Source: Virgisporangium aurantiacum
GTDB lineage: Bacteria; Actinomycetota; Actinomycetes; Mycobacteriales; Micromonosporaceae
DNA length: 64,000 nt
Assembly: GCF_016863635.1 (NCBI RefSeq)
Contig: NZ_BOPG01000031.1
Span: 1-64,000, forward strand
Direction of reading: 5' to 3'
Shown here in pieces: positions 8,551 to 16,764 of this stretch. The position numbers were made by a program, and so were the translations under genes. The notes below the pieces were generated by a model. The model was not told the DNA's origin. It made no database searches and saw only the letters and a list, made by a program, of their open reading frames with translations. Numbering within the stretch: the stretch's first letter is position 1; each line of letters opens with the position of its first letter.

Positions 8551-8557
8551 GCGAGGC

Positions 8558-9130
8558 GTGCCCGCGCTGTCCTGGCCGCTCCGAGTGTCGATCCTCTGCT
8601 GGTTCGCGTTCGAGGTCGGCCTGCTCGCGCGCGACCTGGCCAACCGGAAGGATCGCCGGGGTCGGGACCGCGGCACCCGCGCGATCGTCTCCCTCACCCT
8701 CGTGCTCTCGATCCTGATCGGGTGGCTGCTGCACCGCTGGGCCCCGGCGCTGGACACGCCCGCGGCGGACGCGTTCGCCGTCGTCGGCGTCGTCGTCATC
8801 TGGATGGGCCTGGCCGTTCGCGTCTGGGCGGTGCTGACCCTCGCCGGATCGTTCAGCACCTTCATCCAGGTCGACGCCGACCAGGCCGTCGTCACCCGCG
8901 GCCCGTACCGGTGGGTGCGGCATCCCTCCTACACCGGCCTGCTGCTGATCGCCCTGGGACTCGGCCTGAGCGCCGGCAACTGGCTGTCCCTCGCGGTCTG
9001 CGTCGCCGGCACGACTCTCGGACTGGTGCCGCGCATCACGGTCGAGGAGTCCGAACTGGTCCGCGTCCTCGGTGAGCGGTACCGCGCCTACCAGCGCGCG
9101 ACGCGTCGCCTCGTACCGGGGCTGTGGTAG
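8558..9130 (+). CDS. Isoprenylcysteine carboxyl methyltransferase (ICMT)-like membrane protein
   Basis: 190 aa with about five membrane helices. The C-terminal half has the family cofactor-binding signature: GPYRWVRHPSYTGLLL, then RITVEESELVRVLGERYRAY. Bacterial ICMT-like and PEMT-like proteins transfer methyl groups from SAM to membrane-associated substrates, but the substrate here is unknown because bacteria lack prenylated CaaX proteins. I prefer the GTG at 8558 over the TTG at 8549 because TACGTT lies 7 nt upstream (leaderless pattern). The next gene begins directly after the stop codon, so the two are co-translated. Confidence 0.8.
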   Translation: MPALSWPLRVSILCWFAFEVGLLARDLANRKDRRGRDRGTRAIVSLTLVLSILIGWLLHRWAPALDTPAADAFAVVGVVVIWMGLAVRVWAVLTLAGSFSTFIQVDADQAVVTRGPYRWVRHPSYTGLLLIALGLGLSAGNWLSLAVCVAGTTLGLVPRITVEESELVRVLGERYRAYQRATRRLVPGLW

Positions 9131-10213
9131 ATGTCGGGCGAGGACTGGGCGGCCCTGCTCGCCGACGGGTCGCTGCGGGTGACGCGGGACGGGGCGTTGG
9201 AGTTCGAGCCCGTCCCCGATCCGGATCGCAAGCGTGGCGCCCTCGCCCGGCGGCTGGTCGAGACCGGGGCCGCCGGGCCGGATCCGGGGGATCCGGCCGA
9301 TCCCGAGCAGTGGGAGGCGATCCTGATCGCGGCGGCGCTGCGGCGACCGGAGACCGGCACGATCCGGACCGCCCGGATCCGGATGGTCGACTACCACCAC
9401 GCGACCGGCCGGGCGGTCGCGGGCCTGGTGGCGTTGCCGCGTCCGCGGCTGGAGGCGCTGTACCTGGGCTACGACGAGGGCGGCATGCTCGACATGAGCC
9501 TGACCACGTCGACCGGACGCGACCTGACCACGATGCTCGTGGCGGAGGAGTTGTCCTTCCCGCTGGTCGACCCGGGAACGGCCGGGCGGCTGTCCGACGC
9601 GCTGCCGGCGCTACGCCGGTTGTATCTGGAAGGCACCCACCTGTTCGACGACCTGCGCCACGAGACGCTGACAACGCTGTGGCTGCACGGCGCGCCGTTC
9701 GACGCGATGTGGGTCGATTCGCCGGCGCCGGAGGCGACCTGGCTGCCGCAACTGACGACGTTCAACCTGATCAGCGGTGCCGACTCCGCCGGCGGCGCGG
9801 CGTCCGCGGTCCGGATTCGCCCGTCGCCGGTCTCGTTCCCCCGGCTGCGCCGGCTCGACCTGCGGGGTTCCGTCTTCGACCACGGCACCGTGTCCGTCCC
9901 CGCCGGCGGGGACGTCCTCGATGTGCTGGCGGACGGGGCTTTCGGCGCCTTTCCGGCCTGCGCGTGGGTCACCGAGTTCGAGGCCGTCGCCCACTGGCCG
10001 GTACTGCCCCAGTTGCGGTTCCTCGGAGTCACCAGCCTCGACACCGGTGAAGACGGCTGGGACTCGATGGATCGGGTGGCCAGGTTGGCGCCCCGGTTCG
10101 CCCACCTGGAACAGCTCGCGGTTGCCGAGATGACAGGCCAACGGGACGCCGTTCAGGCGTTGCTGCCGAACCTCGTCGTCGAGCCGTTGCCCGGGTACCG
10201 TCCGGTGCTGTGA
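9131..10213 (+). CDS. Hypothetical protein with leucine-rich-repeat-like segments
   Basis: 360 aa with no clear family. The middle and end have spaced leucine motifs such as LPALRRLYLEGTHLF, LTTLWLHGAPF and FPRLRRLDLRGSVFD, which look like irregular leucine-rich repeats and suggest a curved binding surface. No signal peptide or membrane helix is visible, so it is probably cytoplasmic. The ATG directly follows the stop of the ICMT-like gene. Codon bias is normal for the window, supporting a real gene. Function is unknown; a protein-protein interaction role is the most that can be said. Confidence 0.65.
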   Translation: MSGEDWAALLADGSLRVTRDGALEFEPVPDPDRKRGALARRLVETGAAGPDPGDPADPEQWEAILIAAALRRPETGTIRTARIRMVDYHHATGRAVAGLVALPRPRLEALYLGYDEGGMLDMSLTTSTGRDLTTMLVAEELSFPLVDPGTAGRLSDALPALRRLYLEGTHLFDDLRHETLTTLWLHGAPFDAMWVDSPAPEATWLPQLTTFNLISGADSAGGAASAVRIRPSPVSFPRLRRLDLRGSVFDHGTVSVPAGGDVLDVLADGAFGAFPACAWVTEFEAVAHWPVLPQLRFLGVTSLDTGEDGWDSMDRVARLAPRFAHLEQLAVAEMTGQRDAVQALLPNLVVEPLPGYRPVL

Positions 10214-10238
10214 CCGCTGACGACGTTCCCTCAGCTCG

Positions 10239-10847
10239 TTGATCTTCACCCTGCACACGTCCGCGAAACGGCCCGCCGCGGCCGTCGTGGCCGGCACGAC
10301 CGTGTCCCTCGCCGGCGGTCTTCGCGTCGAGGCGGCCGGTGGGCTGGCGCTGCGCTGCACCCCCGGTGGCCTGATCGTGGATCCGGAGGTCGGCGGGGCG
10401 TTGCGCGCCTGGGCGGCCGACGGCGACCAGGTCGTCGAGCAGGGCTGGCCCGCCGACCTGGCGGCGTATCCGGCCCGGCCGACGCACGCGTTCACGATCG
10501 GCAACGAGACGGCCGAGAGCCTGGAGGTCTGGGTCGAGTGGGTGGCGGTGGACACGACGGTCCCGGCGGGTGGGGTGCTGCCGGCGGTGTGGGTCGGCGA
10601 GCCACTGCGCGACAGCCCGGACGCCTGGCGTCACGTGTGCGAGATCAACTACGAGACCGGTGTGCTTCAGCTCTGGGAGACGCCGACCTGCGCCCTGGTG
10701 GTGGGTGAGCCGCCGCTGGACACGCTCGGCGCGTGGGGCGAGGTTCCGGCCTCGCTGCGTCCGGTGGACGCCGGCCGGCGCGGTTCTCAGCGCTCATGCC
10801 GGGCCGGCCGTCGACGCGGCATCCAGATGTCCGGCCCCGGCGGTTGA
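10239..10847 (+). CDS. Hypothetical protein
   Basis: 202 aa if translation starts at the TTG at 10239; a stop at 10218-10220 limits the frame upstream, so only this or a later start is possible. The protein looks soluble and beta-rich, with segments such as TVSLAGGLRVEAAGGLALRC and ESLEVWVEWVAVD. No motif is recognised. The C-terminal ~25 residues are Arg/Ser/Gly-rich and run to within 5 bp of the convergent aldehyde dehydrogenase stop. It could follow the LRR-like gene in one transcript (25-bp gap). Support is mainly codon bias and the absence of a competing frame. Confidence 0.5.
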   Translation: MIFTLHTSAKRPAAAVVAGTTVSLAGGLRVEAAGGLALRCTPGGLIVDPEVGGALRAWAADGDQVVEQGWPADLAAYPARPTHAFTIGNETAESLEVWVEWVAVDTTVPAGGVLPAVWVGEPLRDSPDAWRHVCEINYETGVLQLWETPTCALVVGEPPLDTLGAWGEVPASLRPVDAGRRGSQRSCRAGRRRGIQMSGPGG

Positions 10848-10851
10848 CGCA

Positions 10852-12363
10852 TCACGTCCCCGCCGGGTGCAGCACCCCGTCGACCCGGCGGGAAATGCGG
10901 CGGTAGCCGTTGCGGAGTTCGGCGGGCAGGAGGTCGGACGGTGCGTTCTGCCAGGCGACCGGGCGCAGGAACCGGCGGATGGCCGTGGTGCCGACGGACG
11001 TGTGCTGCGTGTTGGTGGCCGGCCACGGCCCGCCGTGGTGCTGCGCCCACGCGACGGCGACGCCGGTGGGGTACCCGTCGAAGACGATCCGGCCGGCGCG
11101 GGGGAGCAGCCGCCGGGTGAGCCGGCCGGGCAGGTCGGTCTCGCCGGGGCCGCGGTGCACGGTGGCCGTCAGCGAGCCGGGGAGCCGGTCGAGGGCGTCG
11201 AACAGTTCGCGGTCGTCGGCGTAGCGGGCGATCACGGCGACGGGACCGAAGCACTCGTCGGTGGCCTCGGGCGGAAGGTCCGCGGCGGTCGTGGTGAGCA
11301 GCAGCGGGAGGCCGGTGCCGATTGCGGTCTCCCCAGCGATTTCCCCGACGGATTGCCCGGTGGCGGCGGCGAGCCGGGCGGTGCCGCGTTCGTACGACGC
11401 GGCGATGCCGGCGTTGAGCATCACCGCCGGGGTCATGCCGGCGACGGCCGCGCGGACGGCGGCGACGAGGGTGTCGCCGTCGGGTCCGGCCGGCACGAAG
11501 GCCAGGCCGGGTTTGGTGCAGAACTGCCCGGCGCCGAGGGTGAACGAGCCGGCCAGGTCGGCGCCGATGCGGTCGGCCCGATCGGCGGCGGCCAGCGGGG
11601 TGACGACGACGGGGTTGAGGCTGCTGAGCTCGCCGTGGAACGGGATCGGGTCGGGCCGCCCCTCGATGACGGCGAGCAGCGCGCGGGCGCCGGCGGTGGA
11701 GCCGGTGAAGCCGACAGCGCGGACGGCCGGATGGGCGACGAGGTCGGCACCGGCCCGCACGCCGTGCACGATGGCGAGGGTGCCGTCGGGCGCGCCGGCC
11801 TTGCGCGCGGCGGCGTCGAGGACGTCGAAGCACAGCTGTGACGTCGCCGGGTGCGAGCCGTGTGCCTTGACGACGACGGGGCACCCGGCAGCCAGTGCCG
11901 AGGCGGAGTCGCCGCCGGGAACCGAGAACGCGAGCGGGAAGTTGCTGGCGCCGAACACCGCGACCGGGCCGAGCGGCACCAGCATGCGTCGCAGGTCGGG
12001 GCGGGGACCCATCGGGGTGTCGCCGGCGTGGTCGATGGTGGCTTCGAGGTAACCGCCGTCGCGGAGGACCTCGGCGAAGAGCCGGAGTTGGTAGGCGGTG
12101 CGGGTCAGCTCGCCGGTCAGGCGGGGGTTTCCGAGGGCCGTTTCCCGGTCGGCGACGGCGACGATCGGGTCGCGGTGTGCCTCGAGCGCCTCGGCGAGCG
12201 CGTCGAGCAGCGTGGCGCGTCCCTCGCGGCCCAGCGCGTCGAGCGGTCCGGCGGCGGCGAGTGCCGCCCGGCAATGCTCGTCGACCTGTGCCGTCGTGGT
12301 CTCGGTGGTGACGATCTCGACGGTGGCGCCGGTGCGGGGATCGATGCTCGGAACGTCCATCAT
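10852..12363 (-). CDS. 2,5-dioxovalerate (2-oxoglutarate semialdehyde) dehydrogenase, NADP-type ALDH
   Basis: 503 aa, aldehyde dehydrogenase fold. The cofactor region has VFGASNFPLAFSVPGGD and FTGSTAGAR, the general-base Glu lies in FHGELSSLNP, and the nucleophile is Cys282 in GQFCTKPG. This pattern is typical of KGSADH rather than other ALDHs. It oxidises 2-oxoglutarate semialdehyde to 2-oxoglutarate, the last step of oxidative aldarate degradation. It is the last gene of the minus-strand operon KdgD-GudD-dehydratase-KGSADH, and its ATG overlaps the previous stop (ATGA; a second ATG follows at once). A GAAAGG ribosome-binding site lies upstream. Confidence 0.88.
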   Translation of the reverse strand: MMDVPSIDPRTGATVEIVTTETTTAQVDEHCRAALAAAGPLDALGREGRATLLDALAEALEAHRDPIVAVADRETALGNPRLTGELTRTAYQLRLFAEVLRDGGYLEATIDHAGDTPMGPRPDLRRMLVPLGPVAVFGASNFPLAFSVPGGDSASALAAGCPVVVKAHGSHPATSQLCFDVLDAAARKAGAPDGTLAIVHGVRAGADLVAHPAVRAVGFTGSTAGARALLAVIEGRPDPIPFHGELSSLNPVVVTPLAAADRADRIGADLAGSFTLGAGQFCTKPGLAFVPAGPDGDTLVAAVRAAVAGMTPAVMLNAGIAASYERGTARLAAATGQSVGEIAGETAIGTGLPLLLTTTAADLPPEATDECFGPVAVIARYADDRELFDALDRLPGSLTATVHRGPGETDLPGRLTRRLLPRAGRIVFDGYPTGVAVAWAQHHGGPWPATNTQHTSVGTTAIRRFLRPVAWQNAPSDLLPAELRNGYRRISRRVDGVLHPAGT

Positions 12364-13490
12364 TCCGGCCCTTTCTGGATGACGGTGTGGGCGACGGTCC
12401 ATGCGCGGGCCTGCTCGCTGAGGGTGACGCCGAGGCCGGGGCGGCCGGACAGGTGGATGCGACCGTCGCGGATGTCCAGCCGTTCGTTGAACAGCGGATG
12501 CAGCCAGTCGAAGTGTTCCACCCACGGCTCGTGCGGGTAGGCGGCGGCGAGGTGGACGTGGATCTCCATCGCGAAGTGCGGCGCCAGCGTGAGGTGGTGG
12601 TGCTCGGCGAGGGCGGCGAGCCGCTGGAACTGGGTGATGCCGCCGATGCGTGGGGCGTCGGGCTGGATGACGTCGACGGCGTCGAGCAGCCGCACATGCT
12701 CGGCGACGCTGGTGAGCATCTCGCCCGAGGCGATCGGCGTGTCGAGGGAGCGGGCGAGAGCCGCGTGCCCGTCGACGTCGTCGGCGTCGAGGGGTTCCTC
12801 GATCCAGGTCAGGTCGAACTCCTCCAGCGCCCGCCCGACCCGCGTCGCCACCGGCCGGTCCCACTGCTGGTTGGCGTCGACCATCAGCGGCACGTCGTCG
12901 CCGAGCCGATCGCGCACGGCCCGGACGCGGGCGAGGTCGACGGCGGGGGACGGGTGCCCCACCTTGATCTTGACGCCGCCGATGCCGGCCGCGCGCGCCG
13001 CCTCGGCGTTGTCGAGCACCCGCTCGACGGGTTCGTGCAGGAACCCGCCGCTCGTGTCGTAGCAGCGCACCGAGTCGCGGTACGCGCCGAGCAGCTTGGC
13101 GAGCGGCAGGCCGGCGCGCTTGGCCTTGAGGTCCCACAGCGCCACGTCGATCGCGGCGATCGCCTGGGTGGCCGCGCCGCTGCGACCCACCGACGCACCG
13201 GCCCAGGCGAGCTTCGTCCAGAGCCGGCCGATGTCGTTGGGGTCCTCTCCGATCAGCTCGTGGGCGACCTCGGCCGCGTGGGCGTACTGGGCCCGGCCGC
13301 CGGCCCGTTTGCTGTAGCCGAATCCGAGACCGTCGAGGCCGTCGGTGGTGCGGACCTCGGCGAACAGGAACGCCACCTCGGTCATCGGGCGCTGCCGGCC
13401 GGTGAGCACCTTCGCGTCGCTGATCGCCTGCTTCAACGGCAGCGTCACCGACGACAGCGTGATCCGGGCGATCACGATCGAACCAGACAT
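12360..13490 (-). CDS. Enolase-superfamily (mandelate racemase/muconate lactonizing) dehydratase, probably galactarate/talarate type
   Basis: 376 aa. The capping domain is followed by a barrel with the catalytic Lys motif KIKVG, metal ligands in LMVDANQQW, WIEEP and the SGEM region, and a late catalytic His in APHFAMEIH. Enolase-superfamily enzymes abstract a proton alpha to a carboxylate. In an aldarate operon the likely reaction is dehydration of galactarate or talarate to 5-dehydro-4-deoxyglucarate, giving a second entry beside GudD. It overlaps GudD upstream by 19 bp and the dehydrogenase downstream by 4 bp. The exact sugar-acid stereochemistry cannot be settled from sequence. Confidence 0.8.
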   Translation of the reverse strand: MSGSIVIARITLSSVTLPLKQAISDAKVLTGRQRPMTEVAFLFAEVRTTDGLDGLGFGYSKRAGGRAQYAHAAEVAHELIGEDPNDIGRLWTKLAWAGASVGRSGAATQAIAAIDVALWDLKAKRAGLPLAKLLGAYRDSVRCYDTSGGFLHEPVERVLDNAEAARAAGIGGVKIKVGHPSPAVDLARVRAVRDRLGDDVPLMVDANQQWDRPVATRVGRALEEFDLTWIEEPLDADDVDGHAALARSLDTPIASGEMLTSVAEHVRLLDAVDVIQPDAPRIGGITQFQRLAALAEHHHLTLAPHFAMEIHVHLAAAYPHEPWVEHFDWLHPLFNERLDIRDGRIHLSGRPGLGVTLSEQARAWTVAHTVIQKGPE

Positions 13491-14794
13491 GGTCGCTTGG
13501 GGTTGAACTGCCAGCCGGGCAGCAGCTGTCGCATCGCGACGGCGTCGTCGCGGACGTTGAGGCGGCGTTCCCGGTACAGCTCGTGGGCGGCGTCGAGCGC
13601 GTCACGGTCGAGTTCCACGCCGAGGCCGGGCCGGTCGGGGACCGCGATGTGGCCGTCGGCGATGTGCAGCGGCTCGCGGGTGAGACGCTGCCCGTCCTGC
13701 CAGATCCAGTGCGTGTCGAGTGCCGTGATCTCGCCCGGAGCGGCGGCACCGACATGGGTGATCATCGCCAGCGAGATGTCGAAGTGGTTGTTGGAGTGCG
13801 AGCCCCAGGTGAGCCCGAAGTCGCGGCAGACCTGGGCGACGCGGACCGAGCCCCGCATCGTCCAGAAGTGCGGGTCGGCGAGCGGGATGTCGACGGCGTC
13901 GGCGCGCACGGCGTGGGCCAACTGCCGCCAGTCGACGGCGACCATGTTGGTGGCGGTGCGCAGACCGGTGGCGCGGCGGAACTCGGCCATCGTCTCGCGG
14001 CCGGACAGGTCGCCCTCGGCACCGACCGGATCCTCGACGTAGGCGAGCACCCCGTGCAGGTCCCGGCACAGGGCGATCGCGTCGGGCAGCAGCCACCCCC
14101 CGTTCGGATCGATGGTGACGCGGGCCTGCGGGAACCGCGCGGCGAGCGCCCGCACGGCGGCGATCTCCTCCTCGCCGGCCAGCACGCCGCCCTTGAGCTT
14201 GAAGTCGGTGAAGCCGTACCGCGCCCGCGCGGCCTCGGCGAGGGCCACGATCGCGTCGGGCGTGAGCGCGGGCTGCCGGCGTAGCCGTTCCCAGTCGTCG
14301 ACCGGGTGCGGCTCGACGGCGTAGGGCAGGTCGGTCTGCGCATGGTCGCCGACGTAGAAGAGGTAACCGAGGACGGGTACGGCGGTGCGCCGGATCCCGT
14401 CGCCCAGCAGTTCGGCCACCGGGACGCCGAGGTGCTGGCCCAACAGGTCGAGCAGCGCGGTCTCCAGCGCGGTGACGGCGTGCACGGTGACGCGCTGGTC
14501 GAACGTCTGCTGGCCACGGCCGAAGAAGTCGAGCTCGGCGTACCGGTCGGCGATGTCGCGCAACAGCGAGGCGTACCGGGCGACCGGCTCGCCGACCAGG
14601 TGCTCGGCCGCCGTCGTGATCGCAAGCCGGATCGGCTCGCCGCCCGGCACCTCGCCGACACCGATGTTGCCGGCGTCGTCGGTGACGATCGTGACGTTCC
14701 GCGTGAAGAACGGACCGTGCGCACCGCTGAGGTTCAGCAGCATGCTGTCGTGCCCCGCCACCGGGACGACCTCGACGTGCGCGATGGTGGGCAT
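13472..14794 (-). CDS. gudD: Glucarate dehydratase
   Basis: 440 aa, matching the usual GudD length. The N-terminus PTIAHVEVVPVAGHDSMLLNLSGAHGPFFTRN-type start is characteristic (first residues to HDSMLLN). Barrel motifs include FKLKGG (KxK), IDPNGGW, YVEDP, ATNMVAVDW and the catalytic His region WGSHSNNHFDIS. The enzyme dehydrates D-glucarate (and L-idarate) to 5-dehydro-4-deoxy-D-glucarate, the substrate of the KdgD encoded just upstream. The ATG lies 2 bp after the KdgD stop, and the 3' end overlaps the next dehydratase by 19 bp, so the operon is tightly coupled. Confidence 0.93.
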   Translation of the reverse strand: MPTIAHVEVVPVAGHDSMLLNLSGAHGPFFTRNVTIVTDDAGNIGVGEVPGGEPIRLAITTAAEHLVGEPVARYASLLRDIADRYAELDFFGRGQQTFDQRVTVHAVTALETALLDLLGQHLGVPVAELLGDGIRRTAVPVLGYLFYVGDHAQTDLPYAVEPHPVDDWERLRRQPALTPDAIVALAEAARARYGFTDFKLKGGVLAGEEEIAAVRALAARFPQARVTIDPNGGWLLPDAIALCRDLHGVLAYVEDPVGAEGDLSGRETMAEFRRATGLRTATNMVAVDWRQLAHAVRADAVDIPLADPHFWTMRGSVRVAQVCRDFGLTWGSHSNNHFDISLAMITHVGAAAPGEITALDTHWIWQDGQRLTREPLHIADGHIAVPDRPGLGVELDRDALDAAHELYRERRLNVRDDAVAMRQLLPGWQFNPKRPCLVRS

Positions 14795-14796
14795 CG

Positions 14797-15711
14797 TCAA
14801 CGCACCTTGTCCACTAGCGCCGCCAGATCGGAGCGGTCGGTGTCGGTCAGGTCGGTGAGCGGGGGACGGACCCGGCCACCGTCGCGGCCGACCGCGGTGA
14901 GGCCGGCCTTGATGATGGAGACGGCGTAGCCGCGGGCCCGGTCGCGGATGTCGAGGTACGGGATGACGAAGTCGTTCAGCAACTGGTAGACGGTCGTCCG
15001 GTCCTGCGCCCGTACGGCGGCGAAGAAGCGCAACGCGAACTCGGGCAGGAAGTTGTACAGCGCCGACGAGTACGTGGTGACCCCGAGCTGCAGCAGCGGC
15101 AACGCGAACGTCTCCGCGGTGGGCAGCCCGCCGATGTAGACCAGCCGGTCGCCGAGCCGGGCGTAGGTACGGGTCATCCGTTCGATGTCGCCGACACCGT
15201 CCTTGAGACCGACCAGGTTCGGGTTCCGGTCGGCGAGCTCGGCGACGGTCACATCGTCGAGGACCGCGTTGGCCCGGCTGTAGACGATGACGCCCAACGT
15301 GGTCGCCCGGCATACGGCGGAGACGTGTGCGATCAGCCCGGCCTGCGTCGCTTCGGTGAGGTACGGCGGAAACAGCAGCAACCCGGCGGCGCCCGCCTTC
15401 TCCGCGGCGAGCGCCTGTTCGGTGGCCTGCGCGGTGCTGCCGGTGGCCGGGGCGACCACCGGCACCACGTCGCCGATCTCACCGACCGCGGCCCGGACCA
15501 CCGATCCGATCTCGGCCGAGGTGAGCGAGAAGCCCTCGCCGGTACCACCGGCGGCGAACAGGCCGGCGACGCCGAATCCGGCCTGCCACGCGAGGTGTTC
15601 GCGGTAGCGGGCCTCGGCGAAGGCGAGGTTGTCGTCGAAGTGCGTCACCGGAAACGAAAGCAGACCGGTGGCGAGTCGGGCGGCGAGTTCAGTGGGCGGA
15701 ATCTGCGTCAC
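14797..15711 (-). CDS. kdgD: 5-dehydro-4-deoxyglucarate dehydratase (decarboxylating), DHDPS family
   Basis: 304 aa, (beta/alpha)8 dihydrodipicolinate-synthase family. Visible are the substrate-binding GGTGEGFSLT, the Tyr in VIVYSRAN and the Schiff-base Lys in LVGLKDGVGD. It dehydrates and decarboxylates 5-dehydro-4-deoxyglucarate to 2-oxoglutarate semialdehyde, linking GudD to the dehydrogenase. I chose the GTG at 15711, which gives the family's usual length. An ATG at 15783 would extend it into the LysR gene and across the promoter. A TACCGT box lies 6 nt before the GTG (leaderless), downstream of the LysR-type operator at 15737-15773. It is the first gene of the catabolic operon. Confidence 0.9.
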   Translation of the reverse strand: MTQIPPTELAARLATGLLSFPVTHFDDNLAFAEARYREHLAWQAGFGVAGLFAAGGTGEGFSLTSAEIGSVVRAAVGEIGDVVPVVAPATGSTAQATEQALAAEKAGAAGLLLFPPYLTEATQAGLIAHVSAVCRATTLGVIVYSRANAVLDDVTVAELADRNPNLVGLKDGVGDIERMTRTYARLGDRLVYIGGLPTAETFALPLLQLGVTTYSSALYNFLPEFALRFFAAVRAQDRTTVYQLLNDFVIPYLDIRDRARGYAVSIIKAGLTAVGRDGGRVRPPLTDLTDTDRSDLAALVDKVR

Positions 15712-15717
15712 GCGGTC

Positions 15718-15773
15718 ACGGTATGGACCCACCACGATGCCTGTCCAAGAGTGTTTCCGCATCACGTGATACC
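15718..15773 (-). promoter_or_regulatory. Operator/promoter A of the aldarate regulon (drives kdgD operon)
   Basis: Read on the minus strand: GGTATCA, 4 nt, ATGC, 10 nt, TTGGACAGGCAT, then TACCGT. The likely -35 TGGACA and -10 TACCGT are 18 bp apart, and the -10 ends 6 nt before the kdgD GTG. The 5' part contains the perfect palindrome ATCACGTGAT (15761-15770), a candidate LysR site. The same elements with identical spacing recur upstream of tctC (16678-16733). Confidence 0.72.
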
Positions 15774-16669
15774 TATTCGGCATCGGGGATGCGGTCCTCG
15801 AGGACCGCGAGCGTCCTCGCCAGCGCGGGGTTGTGCGACTGCCGCGGCCAGAGCAGGTGCAGCTCCACCGGTTTCGGCACCGGCGTGGCCAGCGGCACGA
15901 ACGCGACGTTCGGGATGCCGAGGCGCTCGGCCGAGGCGGGCACGAAAGCGATGCCGCGGTCGGCCGAGACGAGCCAGAGCATCGTGAGGATCTGGCTGAC
16001 GCTGTGCACCACCCGCTCCGGCGCCACCTGCACCAGGCTGACCACCAGGTCGTAGAAGTACCGGGCCTGCTGCTGCGAGTGGAAGATCAAGGGCTCGGTG
16101 ACGAGTTCGGCCGGGTCCACGGGTCCGGTGATCCTGGTCAGCCGATGGCCGATGGGAACGGCGAGCAGCAGCGCCTCCCGGTGCAGCAGCCGCGACCGGA
16201 ACAGGTCGGGGTCGAACGGCGGCCGGGCCAGGCCGAGATCGAGGTCCTCGGTGGCGAGCGCGGCGACCTGCTCGCGCGTCACCATCTCCGTCAGCTCGAT
16301 CCGCACGTCGGGCAGGTCGCATTCGAGCTCGTTGAGCAGCCTGCCGAGGATGCCGAACGTCGACCCGGCGGTGAACCCGATGCGCACCAGCCCGCGGCTG
16401 CCGGAGGAGACCCGCTGGGCCAGATCGGGCGCGGCCTCGGCGATGGCCAGGATGCGGCGCGCCTCGCGCAGGAACGCCTCGCCGGCCGGCGTGAGCGCGA
16501 CCCGCCGGTTGTCGCGGTCGAGCAGGTGGACGCCGACCGCCGCCTCCAGCTTCTGGATCTGGCGGCTCAGCGGTGGTTGGGTCATCCGCAGCCGTGCGGC
16601 CGCGCGTCCGAAATGAAGTTCCTCCGCGACGGCCACCAGCCCGCGCAGCTGTTCCAGCGTGTAGGCCAT
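15773..16669 (-). CDS. LysR-family transcriptional regulator of the aldarate regulon
   Basis: 298 aa. The N-terminal winged helix-turn-helix (about 1-60) reads AYTLEQLRGLVAVAEELHFGRAAARL then PPLSRQIQKLE. The effector-binding domain (about 90-290) has the RIGFTAGS start typical of LysR proteins. It lies between the catabolic operon and the divergent tctCBA operon, and both are preceded by the same operator-like element, one at each end of this gene. It is therefore the obvious regulator of both, probably with an aldarate or pathway intermediate as inducer (inference). Its own start is 8 bp from the tctC-side element, so autoregulation is likely. Confidence 0.92.
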   Translation of the reverse strand: MAYTLEQLRGLVAVAEELHFGRAAARLRMTQPPLSRQIQKLEAAVGVHLLDRDNRRVALTPAGEAFLREARRILAIAEAAPDLAQRVSSGSRGLVRIGFTAGSTFGILGRLLNELECDLPDVRIELTEMVTREQVAALATEDLDLGLARPPFDPDLFRSRLLHREALLLAVPIGHRLTRITGPVDPAELVTEPLIFHSQQQARYFYDLVVSLVQVAPERVVHSVSQILTMLWLVSADRGIAFVPASAERLGIPNVAFVPLATPVPKPVELHLLWPRQSHNPALARTLAVLEDRIPDAE

Positions 16670-16677
16670 GCACGGAA

Positions 16678-16733
16678 GGTATCAATCAATGCAATAAGAG
16701 ATTTGGACAGGCATGAAAGCCCGGTCATACGCT
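16678..16733 (+). promoter_or_regulatory. Operator/promoter B of the aldarate regulon (drives tctCBA)
   Basis: GGTATCA (16678-16684), 4 nt, ATGC (16689-16692), 10 nt, TTGGACAGGCAT (16703-16714), then TACGCT (16728-16733). TGGACA and TACGCT are 18 bp apart, exactly as in element A at 15718-15773. Transcription would start near 16740, with a ribosome-binding site before the ATG at 16765. The element also abuts the LysR start codon. Confidence 0.72.
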
Positions 16734-16764
16734 CGTGACCCGCCTCACCCATTGAGGAGACATC

